Shown: positions 12,497 to 25,399, counted from the first letter of the stretch. The stretch: 64,000 nucleotides of DNA from Morella rubra (GCA_003952965.2 CM025851.1:11004589-11068588), one strand, 5' to 3'. Notes: generated by a model from the letters alone, not told the origin. Numbers and translations: made by a program.

Positions 12497-14739
12497 CGTT
12501 CGGAAAAGAAGAAGCTAATCCTCAGCAATTTGTAGATTAACTTTTTCTATTATATGTATCTACTAGCGGCATTGGCACGGAATATGTATTTTCTACTTCT
12601 TCACCGTATTGGTTTTCTTTTTCTTATTTAATCTTTTTTCCAGAAATTTTGGTCAGTAAGCGGTCGCTTTTCAGAGAATTATTATGAATACAAATAATCA
12701 TCTGTCAGAGAAAGAGAGATCAGCGCTGCGAAATAGACTGACAGATTTTTTTAATTAAAAAAAAAAATAGATTTTGTTCGACTGTTCATAAACACCCACA
12801 GCCAGCAGGTGAAGGCCATTGTATGTGCTACTGTCTCTCGACGAAGTCCAAGAGGCACGACCAGGACAGTCTTGGTCCACTTGGTGCAGCCCAAACATAA
12901 CACGTGGATTTTTCCGCTGCTATGTGGTGACATCCTTGACAAAAAAAATTATTAAAATATTATTGAGAATGCGTCTCGGATGCCGTTCAAAACTTGAACG
13001 AACAGTGAAACCGGCTTGTTTCCCGTGATCAACCTTCGGCCCATCAAACAGATAACTGGGCCAAGAAGACCTTGTCCTTATGGGGAATAACAAAAAGATA
13101 GTTGGCCTTCACAACTAAAGGCCCAAAAAAAGCCCAGAAAGGCCCAAACAGAAAAGGGTTTAATCCACAAACGATAAATTGCCGAGCGTTAAAGCATCGA
13201 CCCAATTCGACTCTAACTCTAGACAGGACACGCACCATTCATCATTCTCCGCGAAACTTGAAGAGAAAAAAATTTCTCTCTAACAATCACGCGTCATTCT
13301 CATGGAGGAGGAGAAGGATGCAAGAGGGAGAGGTCACTTCATCGCCGACTTCAGTTCTAATATGACAGGATTTTATGCTCTTTTTATTAATGATGATATC
13401 GCAATATTATACTATATATTTTGGTTAGTTAAAAAAATTTCGATACCTTATCCGACAGTATATCTACAATCAACAGTACTGTTTTGGATCGAGATTTTTC
13501 TATAATTTTTTATCTGAATAATACAATGTAATTTTGAAAGAAAAATACAAATTACAGAAGCACGACTACATCACACATGTGGGTTAGTGAGCTTAAGTTT
13601 TTATTTCAAGAAACAATCGCTACCAACTAAAATTAAGTATTTTATATGAAACGGATAAGTTAAGTATTTATTTGATTACGTAGACAAGTTAGTTAGTTTC
13701 TAGGAGATGGGAGATACCTTGAACTTGTATTTCATTGACTTAATTAATTAGCCAATTGGAAATGTTTGCCAGCGCATATTGCTTCAATGGTCAACGGGAT
13801 CGAATCTAGAAAATTTTGTGTGGGTACGTGTGAGAGAAATTAGAGAAAGATCTAAAGTTTGACTTTGGAGTATATAAATATATATATAGATATTCCATCA
13901 AGACTTCTGCCTGAAAATCAAAGCCTATATTATACCTAAGGTGTCTAGTACCTAATGTATAGGAATTATGAAATAGTTGACTACTAAAATGTGAATAGAA
14001 CAAAGTCACGAACCCCATCCCGACAATAGTACGACGTGGATCCAGAGCATGCAAGGAATTGAATTTATAGAGAAGAAATGGACAAACGCGACCTTGCAAG
14101 GACAAACACTACTCTTGTCTTTGGCGAAATTTTCCATATTTCCCGCGGCAAGTTCTATTCCTTAAACAATGCCAGAGGTGCGAAGTAATTCTTTTTCCAC
14201 GTGGAAAAGCCTCACGACTCAGTAGCCATGAAGGTGGGCGGCCCTTGACCTAGTCTCTCTCACATCAGAGATAGATATTACTTGATCTTTGTAAGAATTA
14301 AAGTCTTAGCATGGGACGAAGACTAGTTTGTTTTCTATTGAGATTTGGCTGTATGCAGTGTCTTCCTTTTGATTAGAAGACCGATTTTTCCTTGGTTTCT
14401 AATCCTAGTACTAATCTACCTTGTAGATCTCTAATGGTACTGTCATCTCCCCCGTTGCGTACATATTGTGTCGCATGTTTTGAGCATTGCATGCTTCTTT
14501 ATACATTTCCAAACAAAATCTTTGCCGTAGTTGTCTGAGTTCCGGTATAGATAGAGAGAATTGTAAATTCCATTTATAATCGGGAAAAAATTCAATTTTA
14601 AGAAGGATTTGTTAGAACTTGTTTCTCGGCACCGCCTTAAGTTTTGACTATTCTTCGTCAACTACAGAAGTTCCACTCAATGGACCATGTCCACCACCTC
14701 CACCAGATGTCACAACTGCTGGTCCTGGGGCTTCTCTCC
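12497..14739. other. intergenic stretch, no gene recognised
   Basis: This AT-rich stretch between the haemoglobin pseudogene and the dioxygenase carries small frames without family resemblance (for example 12819-13028, 13102-13365 and 13806-14105). Near 13060-13160 the GGCCCA-type words (for example CGGCCCAT and AGGCCCAAA) recall plant site-II (TGGGCC) promoter elements. No downstream gene starts there. No RNA gene was recognised. Confidence 0.4.
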
Positions 14740-14747
14740 TATATAAG
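14740..14747 (+). promoter_or_regulatory. TATA box of the dioxygenase gene
   Basis: TATATAAG lies 273 bp upstream of the ATG. A CT-rich leader at about 14890-14940 and a long 5' untranslated region would follow. A closer alternative TATA (TATATAAT at about 14882) cannot be excluded. Confidence 0.4.
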
Positions 14748-15012
14748 TGCACCTCTCAAATTCGTCTTGACCCACTCCTCTCTCCTCATCTCTCTCATGG
14801 TAGCTAGTCTGTTTTGTGATCCTGATTAGCTTTGCTTATTTTTTCCTAAGTTAGTTGTTCTAGACATCTGTTCCGTTCCATTATATAATAACTCTCTCTC
14901 TCTCTCACTCTCCCTAGCTCCGATCTTTCTCTCTCACACACATTTAATTAGTGTACTTCTGATCACAGCAAATTTTCTCTCTAAAGATAGTGCTTTAATC
15001 GTGTCGCCTGCA

Positions 15013-17159
15013 ATGAGTTTGGTAGTGGAATCCGACCGGGGAAACGATTCAACAGAAAGAGAATTATTTCAAAAAGGAGTGAAACATTTATGTGAGAAAG
15101 GAATAAAAGGAGTTCCGAGGAAGTACATATTGCCGGTCCCTGACCAACCCAATTCAGGGAAAGGAACTTTTAGTGCTCGCAACCTGAGGTTAAACTTACC
15201 CGTTATTGATTTTGAGGAATTGCATGGCCCCAGTAGATCCCTTGCTGTCAACTCCCTCAGAAAAGCCTGCGAAGAATTCGGGTTTTTTCATGTAGGTCTT
15301 CACAAGCAAGCTTTATTCTTCTCCAGGGCCTTTGAGACATGCAAAAATCAACCTTTTTAGCTGTTGCATGTGTTGAAAATTTGAAATGAGCGAATTAATA
15401 AATTGGTTTTTCTGAGTTGACTTCTTATTTGATGCAGTTGGTAAACCATGACATGCCACGCGATATAGTTCACAACATGATGGATGTAAGTAAAAGATTC
15501 TTCGAGCTCCCATTTGAGGAGAGATCAAAGTACATGTCGACGGATTTTCGTTCACCGGTCAGGTATGGGACAAGCTTTAACCAGACCAGTGATGAAGTCT
15601 TTTGCTGGAGAGACTTCTTAAAGCTCAGTTGCCATCCCTTGTCCGAGGTTCTTCCTTTCTGGCCTTCATCTCCCATGGACCTAAGGTGATAATTGTAGTA
15701 CTGATCTCTCTCGCCCTTTGCACACGAACACATGCAACAGTTGTCTACTTAAAATTATATAAAGTTGCTGATGCTGCTAAGTTCTGGACTTGATCTTAGC
15801 TACGTAATTCATATTAATCTATATTAATTAACTGTATTTGTAAGAGTCCATTGTGTTGATCGTATATATTTAAAGCTTTTAAATATTTGAACAGGCAAGC
15901 GGTGGTTAACTACTCAACGAACACTAAATCCCAGTACCTGATGCTTACGGAGGCCATCCTAGAGAGCCTAGGATTGGTGGGTACTACGACAAACGAGAAC
16001 GAAAAGGCCGAGGACTTGAGGGAATTCGAAGATGGGAGCCAACTCATTGTGGTGAATTGCTACCCAGCATGCCCTGAACCTGATTTGACATTGGGCATCA
16101 CACCCCATTCGGACTATGGCTTTCTCACACTTCTTCTCCAGGATGAAGTTGAGGGTCTCCAGATACAGCATGAAGGACGATGGGTGACAGTCGAGCCCCT
16201 TCCTGATTCATTGGTTGTCAATGTTGGAGACCATCTTGAGGTCAGTAATAAAAATAGTCTAGTCCGACTATCCAAGCTGGGATACATATTTCATTGAGAT
16301 ATACTCCTTAAGCTTGTTGAAATCTATGGCTATACCTTTCATCTCTTGAGAACTCTAAGAGTTCACTGATCATCCAACTGGAAAAGGATTCAATCCAAAC
16401 AAATGAATAAGAATAAATCTCAGCACACTCAATGACACGTGAGCATACCTCTTAAATTAATGAGATCCATTATTAGATGTACTGAGTTTTAATCTTAACC
16501 ACCTGTCTTACCCCGTATGGATTTAACTTACCTGAATGGAATCATTTCCCAACATAGTGTAAACACACTTAGTTGCAGAGTATTGAATCAAATCAATCAA
16601 GTTAACTTTTAATACTTACATATATATTAACCCATTATCCACGGCATATACTATGTACTTTAAGGCAGAAGTTGATTAGTAGAAGTCAATATTAGAACAT
16701 GGTGATCCAGAGTTAATTAACTCGTGCAGAATGTCCATAATAACATTTATTTTCTTTTGTCTTCATCAGAAACTTAGATCATAAATAGACATTCAAGATA
16801 ATGGTAATTAGTCATTCTCTCCAAAGTGAGAAAACAAGATATATAGTAAGCCATGCATGTAACATGTGCATGATAGTTAATCATTTCTCCTTTGAATTTG
16901 CGTCTGTTTGCAGATATTTAGCAATGGAAGATACAAGAGTGTGCTGCATCGGGTCGTGGTCAATCCTACCAAGACTCGAATTTCCGTTGCCTCATTGCAT
17001 AGCCTGCCATTCAATCGTATGGTCCGGCCATCACCAAAACTCATCGACGAAACAAATCCTAGTTGTTACAAGGATACAGACTTTGCCGCTTTTCTTGACT
17101 ACCTGTCTTCCAGTGAACCCAAGAAAAAGAGCTTTCTGGAGTCGAGGAAATTGACTTGA
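15013..17159 (+). CDS. 2-oxoglutarate/Fe(II)-dependent dioxygenase
   Basis: Four exons (15013-15291, 15438-15685, 15895-16240, 16914-17159) encode 372 residues, the normal length for the plant DOXC class. All introns are GT-AG and phases close. The N-terminal DIOX_N region contains [14 protein letters not shown] (about 55-68) and FGFFHLVNHDM at the exon 1/2 junction. The 2OG-Fe(II) core shows the HSD iron ligands H247 and D249, H303, and the 2-oxoglutarate-binding R313 in RISVAS. All catalytic residues are present, so an active enzyme is likely. Such enzymes hydroxylate or desaturate specialised metabolites or hormones in the cytosol. The overall look recalls DMR6-like or flavanone-3-hydroxylase-like members, but the substrate cannot be read from sequence. 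The start is the first ATG in frame; the upstream in-frame GTG at 15001 was not used. Confidence 0.92.
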
Positions 17160-17742
17160 TCAGGGAGAAAGCAAAGAAGTTTGTGTTTCAGAAAAAGCCT
17201 AAGCGCCAGTGAGCTATAGCTCAGTTGGTAGGCCGGTAGGCGTGTAGTAGGAGTTATAATTGGTATGTGAGGAAATCTTGGACAATTGAATTTTGAAACA
17301 ATATACGGGGTAATAAAAGCATGTAACTTAATGCTCATCATGAGTCACGAATATTGAATCTACTATATATATATATAATATGGTAACTTTTTTCTTTCTC
17401 GGGATAGATTTCATATGTTTATACACCATGCTATATATGTAAAGGACTATGAACATATCGAGTGATCATGTGCTTCTACGCTGCATTATCTCTGGCTACT
17501 GGCAAAAGATCAGTAATATTCCTATATACAAGTCTCTGAAAAGCATCTGATCTAGCTATATGATCTCAGGATTCTCAGCAACATTAATATATTAATATTT
17601 GCAATGGATATTATAACTTTAATTCAGGGCCCCGGGTCAGTATGTGTCAGGTCAGTTAATCTAAAATAAACTAGCTAGAGCGATCGAAGAAATACGTACG
17701 AAAGCAATTTTTCATCCATATATATATATAGGGACTAAATCT

Positions 17743-17773
<31 letters not shown>

Positions 17774-18341
17774 ACTAAATCTTATTTAGTCTGATTTGTA
17801 TATATAATATATGATGAACAATTGTTAACGTTTGGAAAGATAAGGTATAGGGTCGCTCTACCTAGAGTACTATATTATATATCACAACTACTACTGCATG
17901 TACATCATGATCATGACGTCCGTACGTAATTTGTAAGATATTAAAATGAATTGTATAGCTTTTTCACTAATTGTCAACCCTTTCTCTGATTATGTACGAC
18001 TGATTAATTATACCTCAAATTAATCAACCGCTAATCAGATGAAAAAATAGAATTGATCAAGTTAAATACCGCAATTAAAAACCCTATATATTAGATCGTC
18101 ATTCTAGTACTGTTGGCTGCTGTGCTAAAGCAATGCTTTAATTTGCACGTGTTTCTAAATCAGGTGAACCAGTAAACGACGTACAAATTAATAATTATAA
18201 TTTCTAATGTGGTTGCTGACCTTTAATTTCACCATTAATGTAAACTATAAGCTGCTTCGGCAGTCGTCACAAGGAAAAACCAAACCATCGCTAAGAATAT
18301 TTCCATATCCAAGTTTCTTGTCTGAGTATTTATATAATTTA
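17160..18341. other. 3' flank of the dioxygenase and intergenic DNA
   Basis: No gene is seen. It contains the (TA)n-linked tandem duplication at 17718-17785 and a tRNA-like D-arm string that was rejected as a tRNA gene. Confidence 0.45.
17718..17785. repeat. tandem duplication of (TA)n plus GGGACTAAATCTTAT
   Basis: The 15-mer GGGACTAAATCTTAT follows a (TA)n run at 17731-17745 and again at 17771-17785. The period is 40 bp. The second TA run is about twice the length of the first. Confidence 0.85.
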
Positions 18342-18523
18342 GGTGATGTTCTTTTCTTCAAAATTTTTGAGTATGAAAATTTCCAGCAAAATAAACACAT
18401 TTCAAAATTTTCAACTTTTACACACACACATTCTACTTTTCACAAATCCAATAAATCTCAATAAAATAAAGATTCTCAAAATTTCGAGAATATTCTCCGA
18501 AATTTTGACAAACGAACGCCTCC
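18342..18523. mobile_element. short MITE, copy 2 of the ~180-bp family
   Basis: This 182-bp block is flanked by TTA (18339-18341, 18524-18526). It begins GGTGATGTTCTTTTC and ends AAACGAACGCCTCC. It aligns along its length with copies at 2839-3009 and about 51116-51299, including AATAAATCTCAATAAAATAAAG-type and ATTTCGAGAATATT-type internal strings. TTA flanks support a Tourist/PIF-Harbinger origin. Confidence 0.65.
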
Positions 18524-19885
18524 TTAATTTCAAGTAGGACCCGCTTAATTAATTTCAGGCTATATGATAACTTCATCATCATGACTATTATGTTTTTGGG
18601 GTGCAAAATTTTCAAATTAAGGCGCCGGACCTGGAAGGAAATTAACAGCTAAATTTTCAAACCCGTGTGATGAATATTGGTCTCTTTTTTTTGTATGAGC
18701 AAATGTAATGTAACTCGGAACTGGAAAAGTAACACCATATATTATATATCTATAAATGTATGGAACTACCAGAGCTCGTTTCTTAATAATTTTGAAATTC
18801 ACTCGATCGCAATTGTACGTGCGTATACTCGTGGTAAAAGAATCTCCTTCTGATTATATATTAAGATCAATAATAAAATTAATATTGCAAGTCTATTATA
18901 TATATATATATAAAGAAAAAGAAGTAGCATGTTAAAATAAGTACTTGGTCAACAAAACGGTGCCAGCTTGAATGATAAAGCTTACAAAAGTATAGGACCG
19001 GCGCCGTTGAATGAACAGACAAGTCATGCCCCTAAATTAGTGCTCCTGGTGAATGGACGGCTATATATATTCTTAGGGATATAATAGTTATAACCTGCGG
19101 TTGTTTGGTCATGATCTGTATAGTAACTAGACAGTATGGATCTGGAATTTTCGTTCTCGATGTTAGACGAGCTGGTTGCAGTCATTGAACGGTATTACCG
19201 ACAACTTTACGATCGAAGATATTGACATCATCAAAGTTACTTTTTTTTTCAGTACTTGTCACACAATATCCCAAGAAGTTTCCTACGCACGAAGTTTTTT
19301 GTTTTCTTGACAATCGAAGCAAAACCAAACACACACACCACCTGCAGGCAGCTGGCCGGATGCATGCATTCTGCAGGTTTTTTTAGCTAGCTAGTAATTA
19401 TATATTGACATATTGTTAGTCCCCAAATGCTCTTTGAGACGACTTTGAATGTGTAACATAGCTAGCTAGCTCATTCCCGGCCCTTTTGGAAGAAAGAAAT
19501 TATTCCGATTGTGATTGCTTAATTTCACAAGCCCGTGTAATAAGTCTTATAATTTGTTGTATATATCAATTTCTTGAACCACAGAGGAAAATCGAATTCG
19601 AATCTCTCTATCTTCACAACTTTTTATTCCAAAATTTCTCTAACTGGCCTGGGATTTGAATTTCTATATATAAATATGGAAGACTGGAAAGATAGTGGTG
19701 GTGGAGCGCAGCAATGCAACTTATGAAAAGGTCAGAGAATAAATATGGAAGGGACCATTTATGGGGAAAGGGAGGGGGCCTAGAATCTTGAGGAATATAT
19801 TCTAGTTATATAATTAAGGAGTTTGGCATTACGTCCATGCAGTAAAATATTATTTTTCAATATTAATAAATACAAGTGGAAAACA
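18524..19885. other. intergenic DNA left of the CACTA element
   Basis: No gene is recognised. It is AT-rich with a (TA)n run near 18895-18912 and several GCTAGCTAGC-type palindromic words (for example about 19385-19395 and 19460-19470). Confidence 0.45.
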
Positions 19886-19905
19886 CACTACAGAAATAAA
19901 GGCCT

Positions 19906-20252
19906 ATAGCGGCGCCGTACACCGCCGCTATAGGTTCCAAAACCGCTGCTATACCTATAGCAGCGGTTTTTTAGCGGCGTCACGTATCTCCGTCGGCACA
20001 GCCCTATAGCGCGGTTGTGAGACCGCTGGTGTATACGTTGGCTCTATAGCGGCGGTCACACAGCGGCGGTCGGACCGCCGCTATAGAGCCAACTTTTTGC
20101 CGCGGACGATCTGTAGCGGCGGCCAGGTGACCGCCGCTACATGTTTTTAGCAGCGGTCTGATATAGGGTTATAGCGGCGGTTAGGTGACCGCCGCTATAA
20201 CCCTTTACGTTGGTTTCACCTATAGCGGCGGTCAGTGACCGCTGCTATAGGT
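19906..20252. repeat. left subterminal palindromic array of the CACTA element
   Basis: There are several head-to-head copies of TATAGCGGCGGTC and its complement. Examples are the pair around 20038-20085, the pair at about 20108-20142, and those around 20170-20200 and 20221-20250. Each pair can fold into a hairpin. In En/Spm, subterminal repeats bind the TNPA protein; that role here is inferred by analogy. The array is rich in CG and CNG sites, unlike the AT-rich surroundings. Confidence 0.85.
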
Positions 20253-20477
20253 TTTTTTTTAAAAAAAAAAATTTTTTGGGTTATATTTTCCTACCATACA
20301 AATTTGATTATAGATTTTAATTGATTAATGCAAACAAAGAAAAGTGCAATAAAACAAAATATATTCAATTCATGGAGGTCTTACAAGTTTTACATCAAAC
20401 AAAAATAAGTTAATGGTATTTTCTCAGTAGACTAAAAGCTAACAAGTCATGACATTGAAGTACAAATAACTCTAAAT

Positions 20478-21135
20478 TTAATCCTGTCCACCTTCAGCAC
20501 CATTTGCTCCTCCACTTTCTGCGTCATCGGCATTGTCTGCTATTACAATAATGTAAAATTAACAAACAGTAATGACATGAACAAAGCTAAAAGAGCTTCG
20601 TAAATACTTAAAATTAAATTAATAACAGTATTCATTTATGTTTGTATCTTACCAACACTTGTTTTCCGACTTGCATGAGATGATCTATGCATTGCTGGTG
20701 AAACCTGATTGTTATTGGGAACATCTTGGTATTGACGTTGCTCCTACAACAGTTAAACAACATTAATTAACTACGAAATATACATAAATAGAGTCAATAG
20801 TAATATTTGAGGATAAGTAAATAAAACTTTTACCCAAGCTTGTGCCATCATTTGTATTGTAGATTTAGCGATGCTACTTCAGACTCCAACATCTGAACTC
20901 TATTTTCCATAAATACGGCTCTCTCGTTACTAAAGGATGTCGGCTGACTGATCTTACGTTGGTGTTGGCAGGACATGAGATGAAGGAGTTGGTCCTAATC
21001 CAACGCCGCGAATGCGACCATGTCGTTCTGGACCAATCACATATCGGTCAGATGGTGACCAACCTGCTGTCATTGGAAGTTTGTGAACTTCCTGAATCGA
21101 GTCCAATCTCCTGACATTGGGACTTTATAGTCCGC
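20478..21135 (-). pseudogene. 3' exons of the CACTA plant-transposase (Ptta/En-Spm) region
   Basis: On the minus strand, a segment at about 20992-21090 reads SPSDRYVIGPERHGRIRGVG and then LGPTPS, resembling the plant transposase Ptta/En-Spm region. It continues into AVFMENRVQMLESEVASL (about 20870-20930), a short coiled coil, but in-frame stops interrupt it. Further exons follow. One encodes EQRQYQDVPNNNQVSPAMHR and ends at a GTAAGA donor (about 20652). The next starts after TAGCAG and encodes DNADDAESGGANGAEGGQD with a stop (about 20478-20537). The last two splice in frame. It is the 3' end of the transposon's coding unit, downstream of the TNP2 part. Because of the stops it is treated as broken. 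Confidence 0.55.
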
Positions 21136-21863
21136 GCATCTCGCAACACGATGCTGCCCATTTTCATTAAACTGGAATCAATTCGTCTTCCAGATTCCAG
21201 AATTTTGACATTGCACATTTAGCATGTGAAACGAAATCGAGTAACATATTTCCTTTAGATTATCTTTATTGTTTTTAATTATTTCACCTGGCACAGGTGT
21301 GATGGCTGCATCCACTTAGCTGAAAAAAATTCGTCAGAAGTTTGTGAATCTGAATCGTTCATTTGTCCAATCATCTCATCATCAATGTCTCATCATTACC
21401 AAAACACATTTCTTGGTTTGGTCTTGACAACTACTTCCAATTTGAATGTCTTTCATCTGCTACATAGTATACTTAGATGCTTGTGGTGCACAAAATGAAT
21501 GGATCATCGATGTTATGTGACATACTATTTCAAAATTTACGTCGAATCCCCAATCGATAGCATATCACAGTTAGCATTTATCCATAACATTGATAGACAC
21601 GTTTTTATAAAATAGTCAATTTTAATGATACTTATAATTCGCCCGTATGTGGTGTGCCCCTTCAACAGTCACACATACTCCACTATTTTGAGTTGTATGC
21701 CTATTTCATTGTGTGAAAATTCAATTTCCACACCATTATTTACAATTGATCTAGCTTGGGGTTTTGGACCTTTACCTAAGGACATCGAACTCTATTTGGA
21801 AGTTGATGCTTCATCGTCTTGTCCATATTTTGAACTATTTTTCTCGAGAACAAGTCAAGATTA

Positions 21864-24681
21864 TTAAACTAATTGTAAGTTTTCAAAGTAATAACCAATG
21901 CAAAACATTTTAAACATAACACATACATAGTTTCGAAACCAGTCACAAAATTCATCCCTATGCATCTTATCGATGACATAATCTGGTGGTCGACTACTAC
22001 GATTTCTTGCCTTCAATCGCTCCTTATGCATTCTACACATCGAACCAATTCTAAAAATTAATTTCACCATCGATAAAAACATTTGAATGAAATAGTTAAA
22101 GTGTAACATCACTTACGTGCGAATTTGAATTAACTCATCGCAATTAAAAAGGATATATCGATGAGCCTGCATGCATGTTTTCATATCAAGACGAACAAAT
22201 GATATTCCTCCCATGGTATCGTCTACATTTCTTGGTGATCTATTAAAGATCGTTGGGACTGATTCTAAATATCTTGAACAAAATGTTAAGCATTCATCTG
22301 CTATATATCCTTCAGCAATAGAGCCTTCAGGTGCGGCCGTGTTGCGCACGTAAGATTTGAAACGGTGCATGCACCTACATCAATAATATTAGACTTTATT
22401 AAATAAACACGTGCAAAGAAACGTGATATAACATATCTCTATAATTCATATTACCTTTCAATAGGATACATCCACCGAAGTTGAACCGGTCCACCATCTT
22501 ACATTCTGCAACCAGATGTACGACCAAGTGCACCATAACAGTAAAGAATGCAGGCGGAAATATCCTTTCAAGTTGACACAATGTTATAGGGATTTGAGCC
22601 TTAAGTCGATCTAAGTCCTCTATCGTAATGTTTTGGAACAAATTTCTCTAAAGAAACATGACAATGAGATCAAAGGAGAACAAACCATGCTTGGCAATGA
22701 TCTTCGTATTGCAATAGGCATCAAATGCTGCATCAAGATGTGACAGTCATGACTCTTCAAACCTATGATATTACGTTGTTGAAGCTTGACACAACGTGAT
22801 ATGTTCGAAGCAAAACCATCCGGCAATTTCACATTCTTTATCACTTTTAAAAGCATTCTTTCTTTCGCGAGTCATTGAGTAGCAAGCACCAGGCAAATGA
22901 ACCTTTCCTGCATCAGTGATCTTTGGATGGAGATCATGTCTTATTCCCATGCTTTGTAAGTCAAGACGTGCCTTATAGTTATCTTTTGTCTTCCCGTCCA
23001 CATTAACAATGTACCAATGATATTGTCCATTACGTTTTTCTCTATATGCATGACATCTAGATTATGGCGTAACATGTTATTTTCCAATAAGGCAATGTGA
23101 AGAAAATACTTTGCTTCTTCCATACACTTGACTCAAAATGTAAATTACCCTGTAATTCCCTAGCAATGTCATCACCGGTCATAAAATAGGGTGGTGGAGT
23201 CATTTCATAAGTACCGTCAAATGATCTTTGATCTCTTCTCCACCTATGATTTAATGGTAAGAACCGTCTATGCCCCATGTAGCAAAATTTTCTACCATTA
23301 TCCAACCACCGTGACCAAGTCTGATACATACAACATGGACATGCAAGACGTCCCTTTGTACTCCATCCAGAGAGGTCACCATATGCAGGAAAATCGTTAA
23401 TTGTCCACATCAATGCCGCACGCATCTTAAACATATCTTTCGTAGCAATGTCATAAGTATCTAATCCAACATCCCACAACTCTTTTAACTCTAATATCAA
23501 TGGTTCTAGATATACATCTATCTTGAAAGAAGGAGATTTCGGTCCAGGAATAAGTAATGACAACATTAAAGATGAACGTTTCATGCACATCCAAGGAGGC
23601 AAGTTATATGGTACTAATATCACTGGCCATGTGCTATGACTAGTGCTCATGTTTCCAAAAGGATTAAACCCATCCGCTGCTAACCCAAGCCTAACATTAC
23701 GAGGATCAGAAGCAAAATCAGCATAATCAAATGCCTTCCAAGCTTGACCATCGGCCGGATGCCTTAACAACCCATCATTTGCACGTCCATCGTGATGCCA
23801 TTTCATATGAGAAGCAGTTTTTGAGGACATGAATAATCCTGCAAGCGGTGCTTTAAAGGAAACCACCGCAAAACTTTCCGGTTTTTTCTTGATCTCTTGG
23901 ATGATCCACCTTCATTCGTGAGAAAATATTTCCCTCCCCATTGCCCTTCCATTTTGAAGCTCCGCACTTTGAACAAACTTCTAATTTCTCATTCTCATTC
24001 CAAAACAACATACAACCGTTTGGACAAACAGGAATCTTTTCATATCCAAGTCCTAACCCTTTCATGTATTTTTTAACTTCATAAGTGTCCTTCGGTAATT
24101 TTGCACCCGCAGGGAGCATATCACCCAGTGTTTGGAGTAACCACGTAAAAAAGGTATTACTCCATCCTCCCATGCACTTCAAATGATATAACTGTACAAC
24201 AGCAGTTAACTTACTAAATTTTATGCACCCTTCATACAAAGGTTCGTCTGCATCTTTAAGCATGTCATAAAACTTTGCAGTATGTTCAGTAGGAAGTGGA
24301 TCTCGTTGTTCTCGTACATTATGGGATTGTGTTTCCGGTACTAATGGAAATACCTCGTGTAATAGTTCATGCATCCCAGATGAGGGTTCACACATTTCAT
24401 TATCCCCAACAAAATAGAAGGATGACTAGATGCTGCCCTATCTCGCAATTCACCATGCGCAAACCAATAATCGTAACCCGGAGACATCCCATATTGGACC
24501 AAATGATCATGTACCGTACTATGTTATACCTCTTGTAATTGACGCACTTTACACAAGGGCAACAAATTCTCTCATCACTACCCATACTCTTAGATGCAAA
24601 ACCCAGAAACTCATTGACTCCCAACACATATTCACTTGTCCCGCGTTTCTTTTTCATCCAACTCTTGTCCATGAGCGACAA
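21864..24681 (-). pseudogene. TNP2-like CACTA transposase, multiple frameshifts
   Basis: Reading on the minus strand from 24681: a transposase-associated domain (MDKSWM...RICCPCVKCVNYK), a linker (EPSSGMHELLHEV, LYEGCIKFSKLTAVV, PVCPNGCMLFW, CSKCGASKWK), and the Transposase_21/TNP2 core at 23057-23866 (MKWHHDGRANDGLLRHPADG, NPFGNMSTSHSTWPVILVPY, CYMGHRRFLPLNHRWR). After that come LDVMHIEKNVMDNIIGTLL and DUF4218-like parts (22399-23001), and a DUF4216-like end (22113-22370). These are the standard modules of plant CACTA transposases. Frame changes occur near 24397, 23860 and 23085, and between later segments, so no continuous protein can be made. Some breaks may be introns, but the one inside the WKKQSIFFTLPYWK stretch at about 23085 is clearly a small indel. 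Overall similarity remains good, which suggests fairly recent decay. Confidence 0.88.
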
Positions 24682-24839
24682 TAATAACTATATGAAATGC
24701 AACAAAAAAGATTATGCATAAGATTAATGTTTTTCACATTTTATCAAGATTTTTCAATAAAACTAACATAGATTAATAAAACAACACACGTAACGAACAT
24801 CATATAACAATTACCCCTCCAATCTCCAATAAACTCCAC

Positions 24840-25150
24840 AGAACCAACAACAAATAATAGTTAGCCCTACCCTCCGCCAATTAACTCCACAGAACCAAAA
24901 TAATAGTTAGCCCTACCCTCCGCCTTCCAACAAAACCCACAAACACCAACATCTCCAATTAACTCCACAGAACCAACAATAAATAAAATTAGCCCTACCC
25001 TCCGCCTTCACAAACACCAAACCAATAAACTCCAGCCCAGCAACAACAGTTAGCCCTACCGCCTTCCAACAGAACCCACAAACACCAGCATCTTCAACAA
25101 TAGTTAGTTATTCCGTCCACCTTCCAATAAAATCCACAAACTCTAATCTC
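24840..25150. repeat. minisatellite with AGTTAGCCCTACCCTCCGCC units
   Basis: The word TTAGCCCTACC(CTCC)GCC recurs at about 24861, 24907, 24990 and 25050. It alternates with AACTCCACAGAACCAA and ACCCACAAACACCA(A/G)CATCT segments. The copies are imperfect and the spacing varies from about 45 to 85 bp. It lies just upstream of the transposase reading frame inside the CACTA element. Confidence 0.7.
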
Positions 25151-25399
25151 TAAAAAAAAAAGGAAAAAAGAACAAACAATAGTAATTGACGAAGAGATTC
25201 AAAATACCACTGACCTGTGAAAGAGTAATATGTGAATGGCAAGTCACCTAGTGTCCCTCAATCACAGTTACGAAAACCACGGTAGTTGAGACTATTGACT
25301 TCAACTGTGAAAGAAATTTAGAAAATAGATTTTTAATAACGATACCTGATCCAAAAAAACATAGTAAACACAGCAGACTTTTGGACATCAATAAATTCA

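Noticed and set aside
17206..17260. tRNA-like string CTATAGCTCAGTTGGTAG downstream of the dioxygenase stop
   Set aside because: It resembles a tRNA D-arm, but no anticodon stem, no T-arm (GGTTCGAATCC type) and no acceptor pairing follow. It is probably a chance match in the 3' untranslated region.
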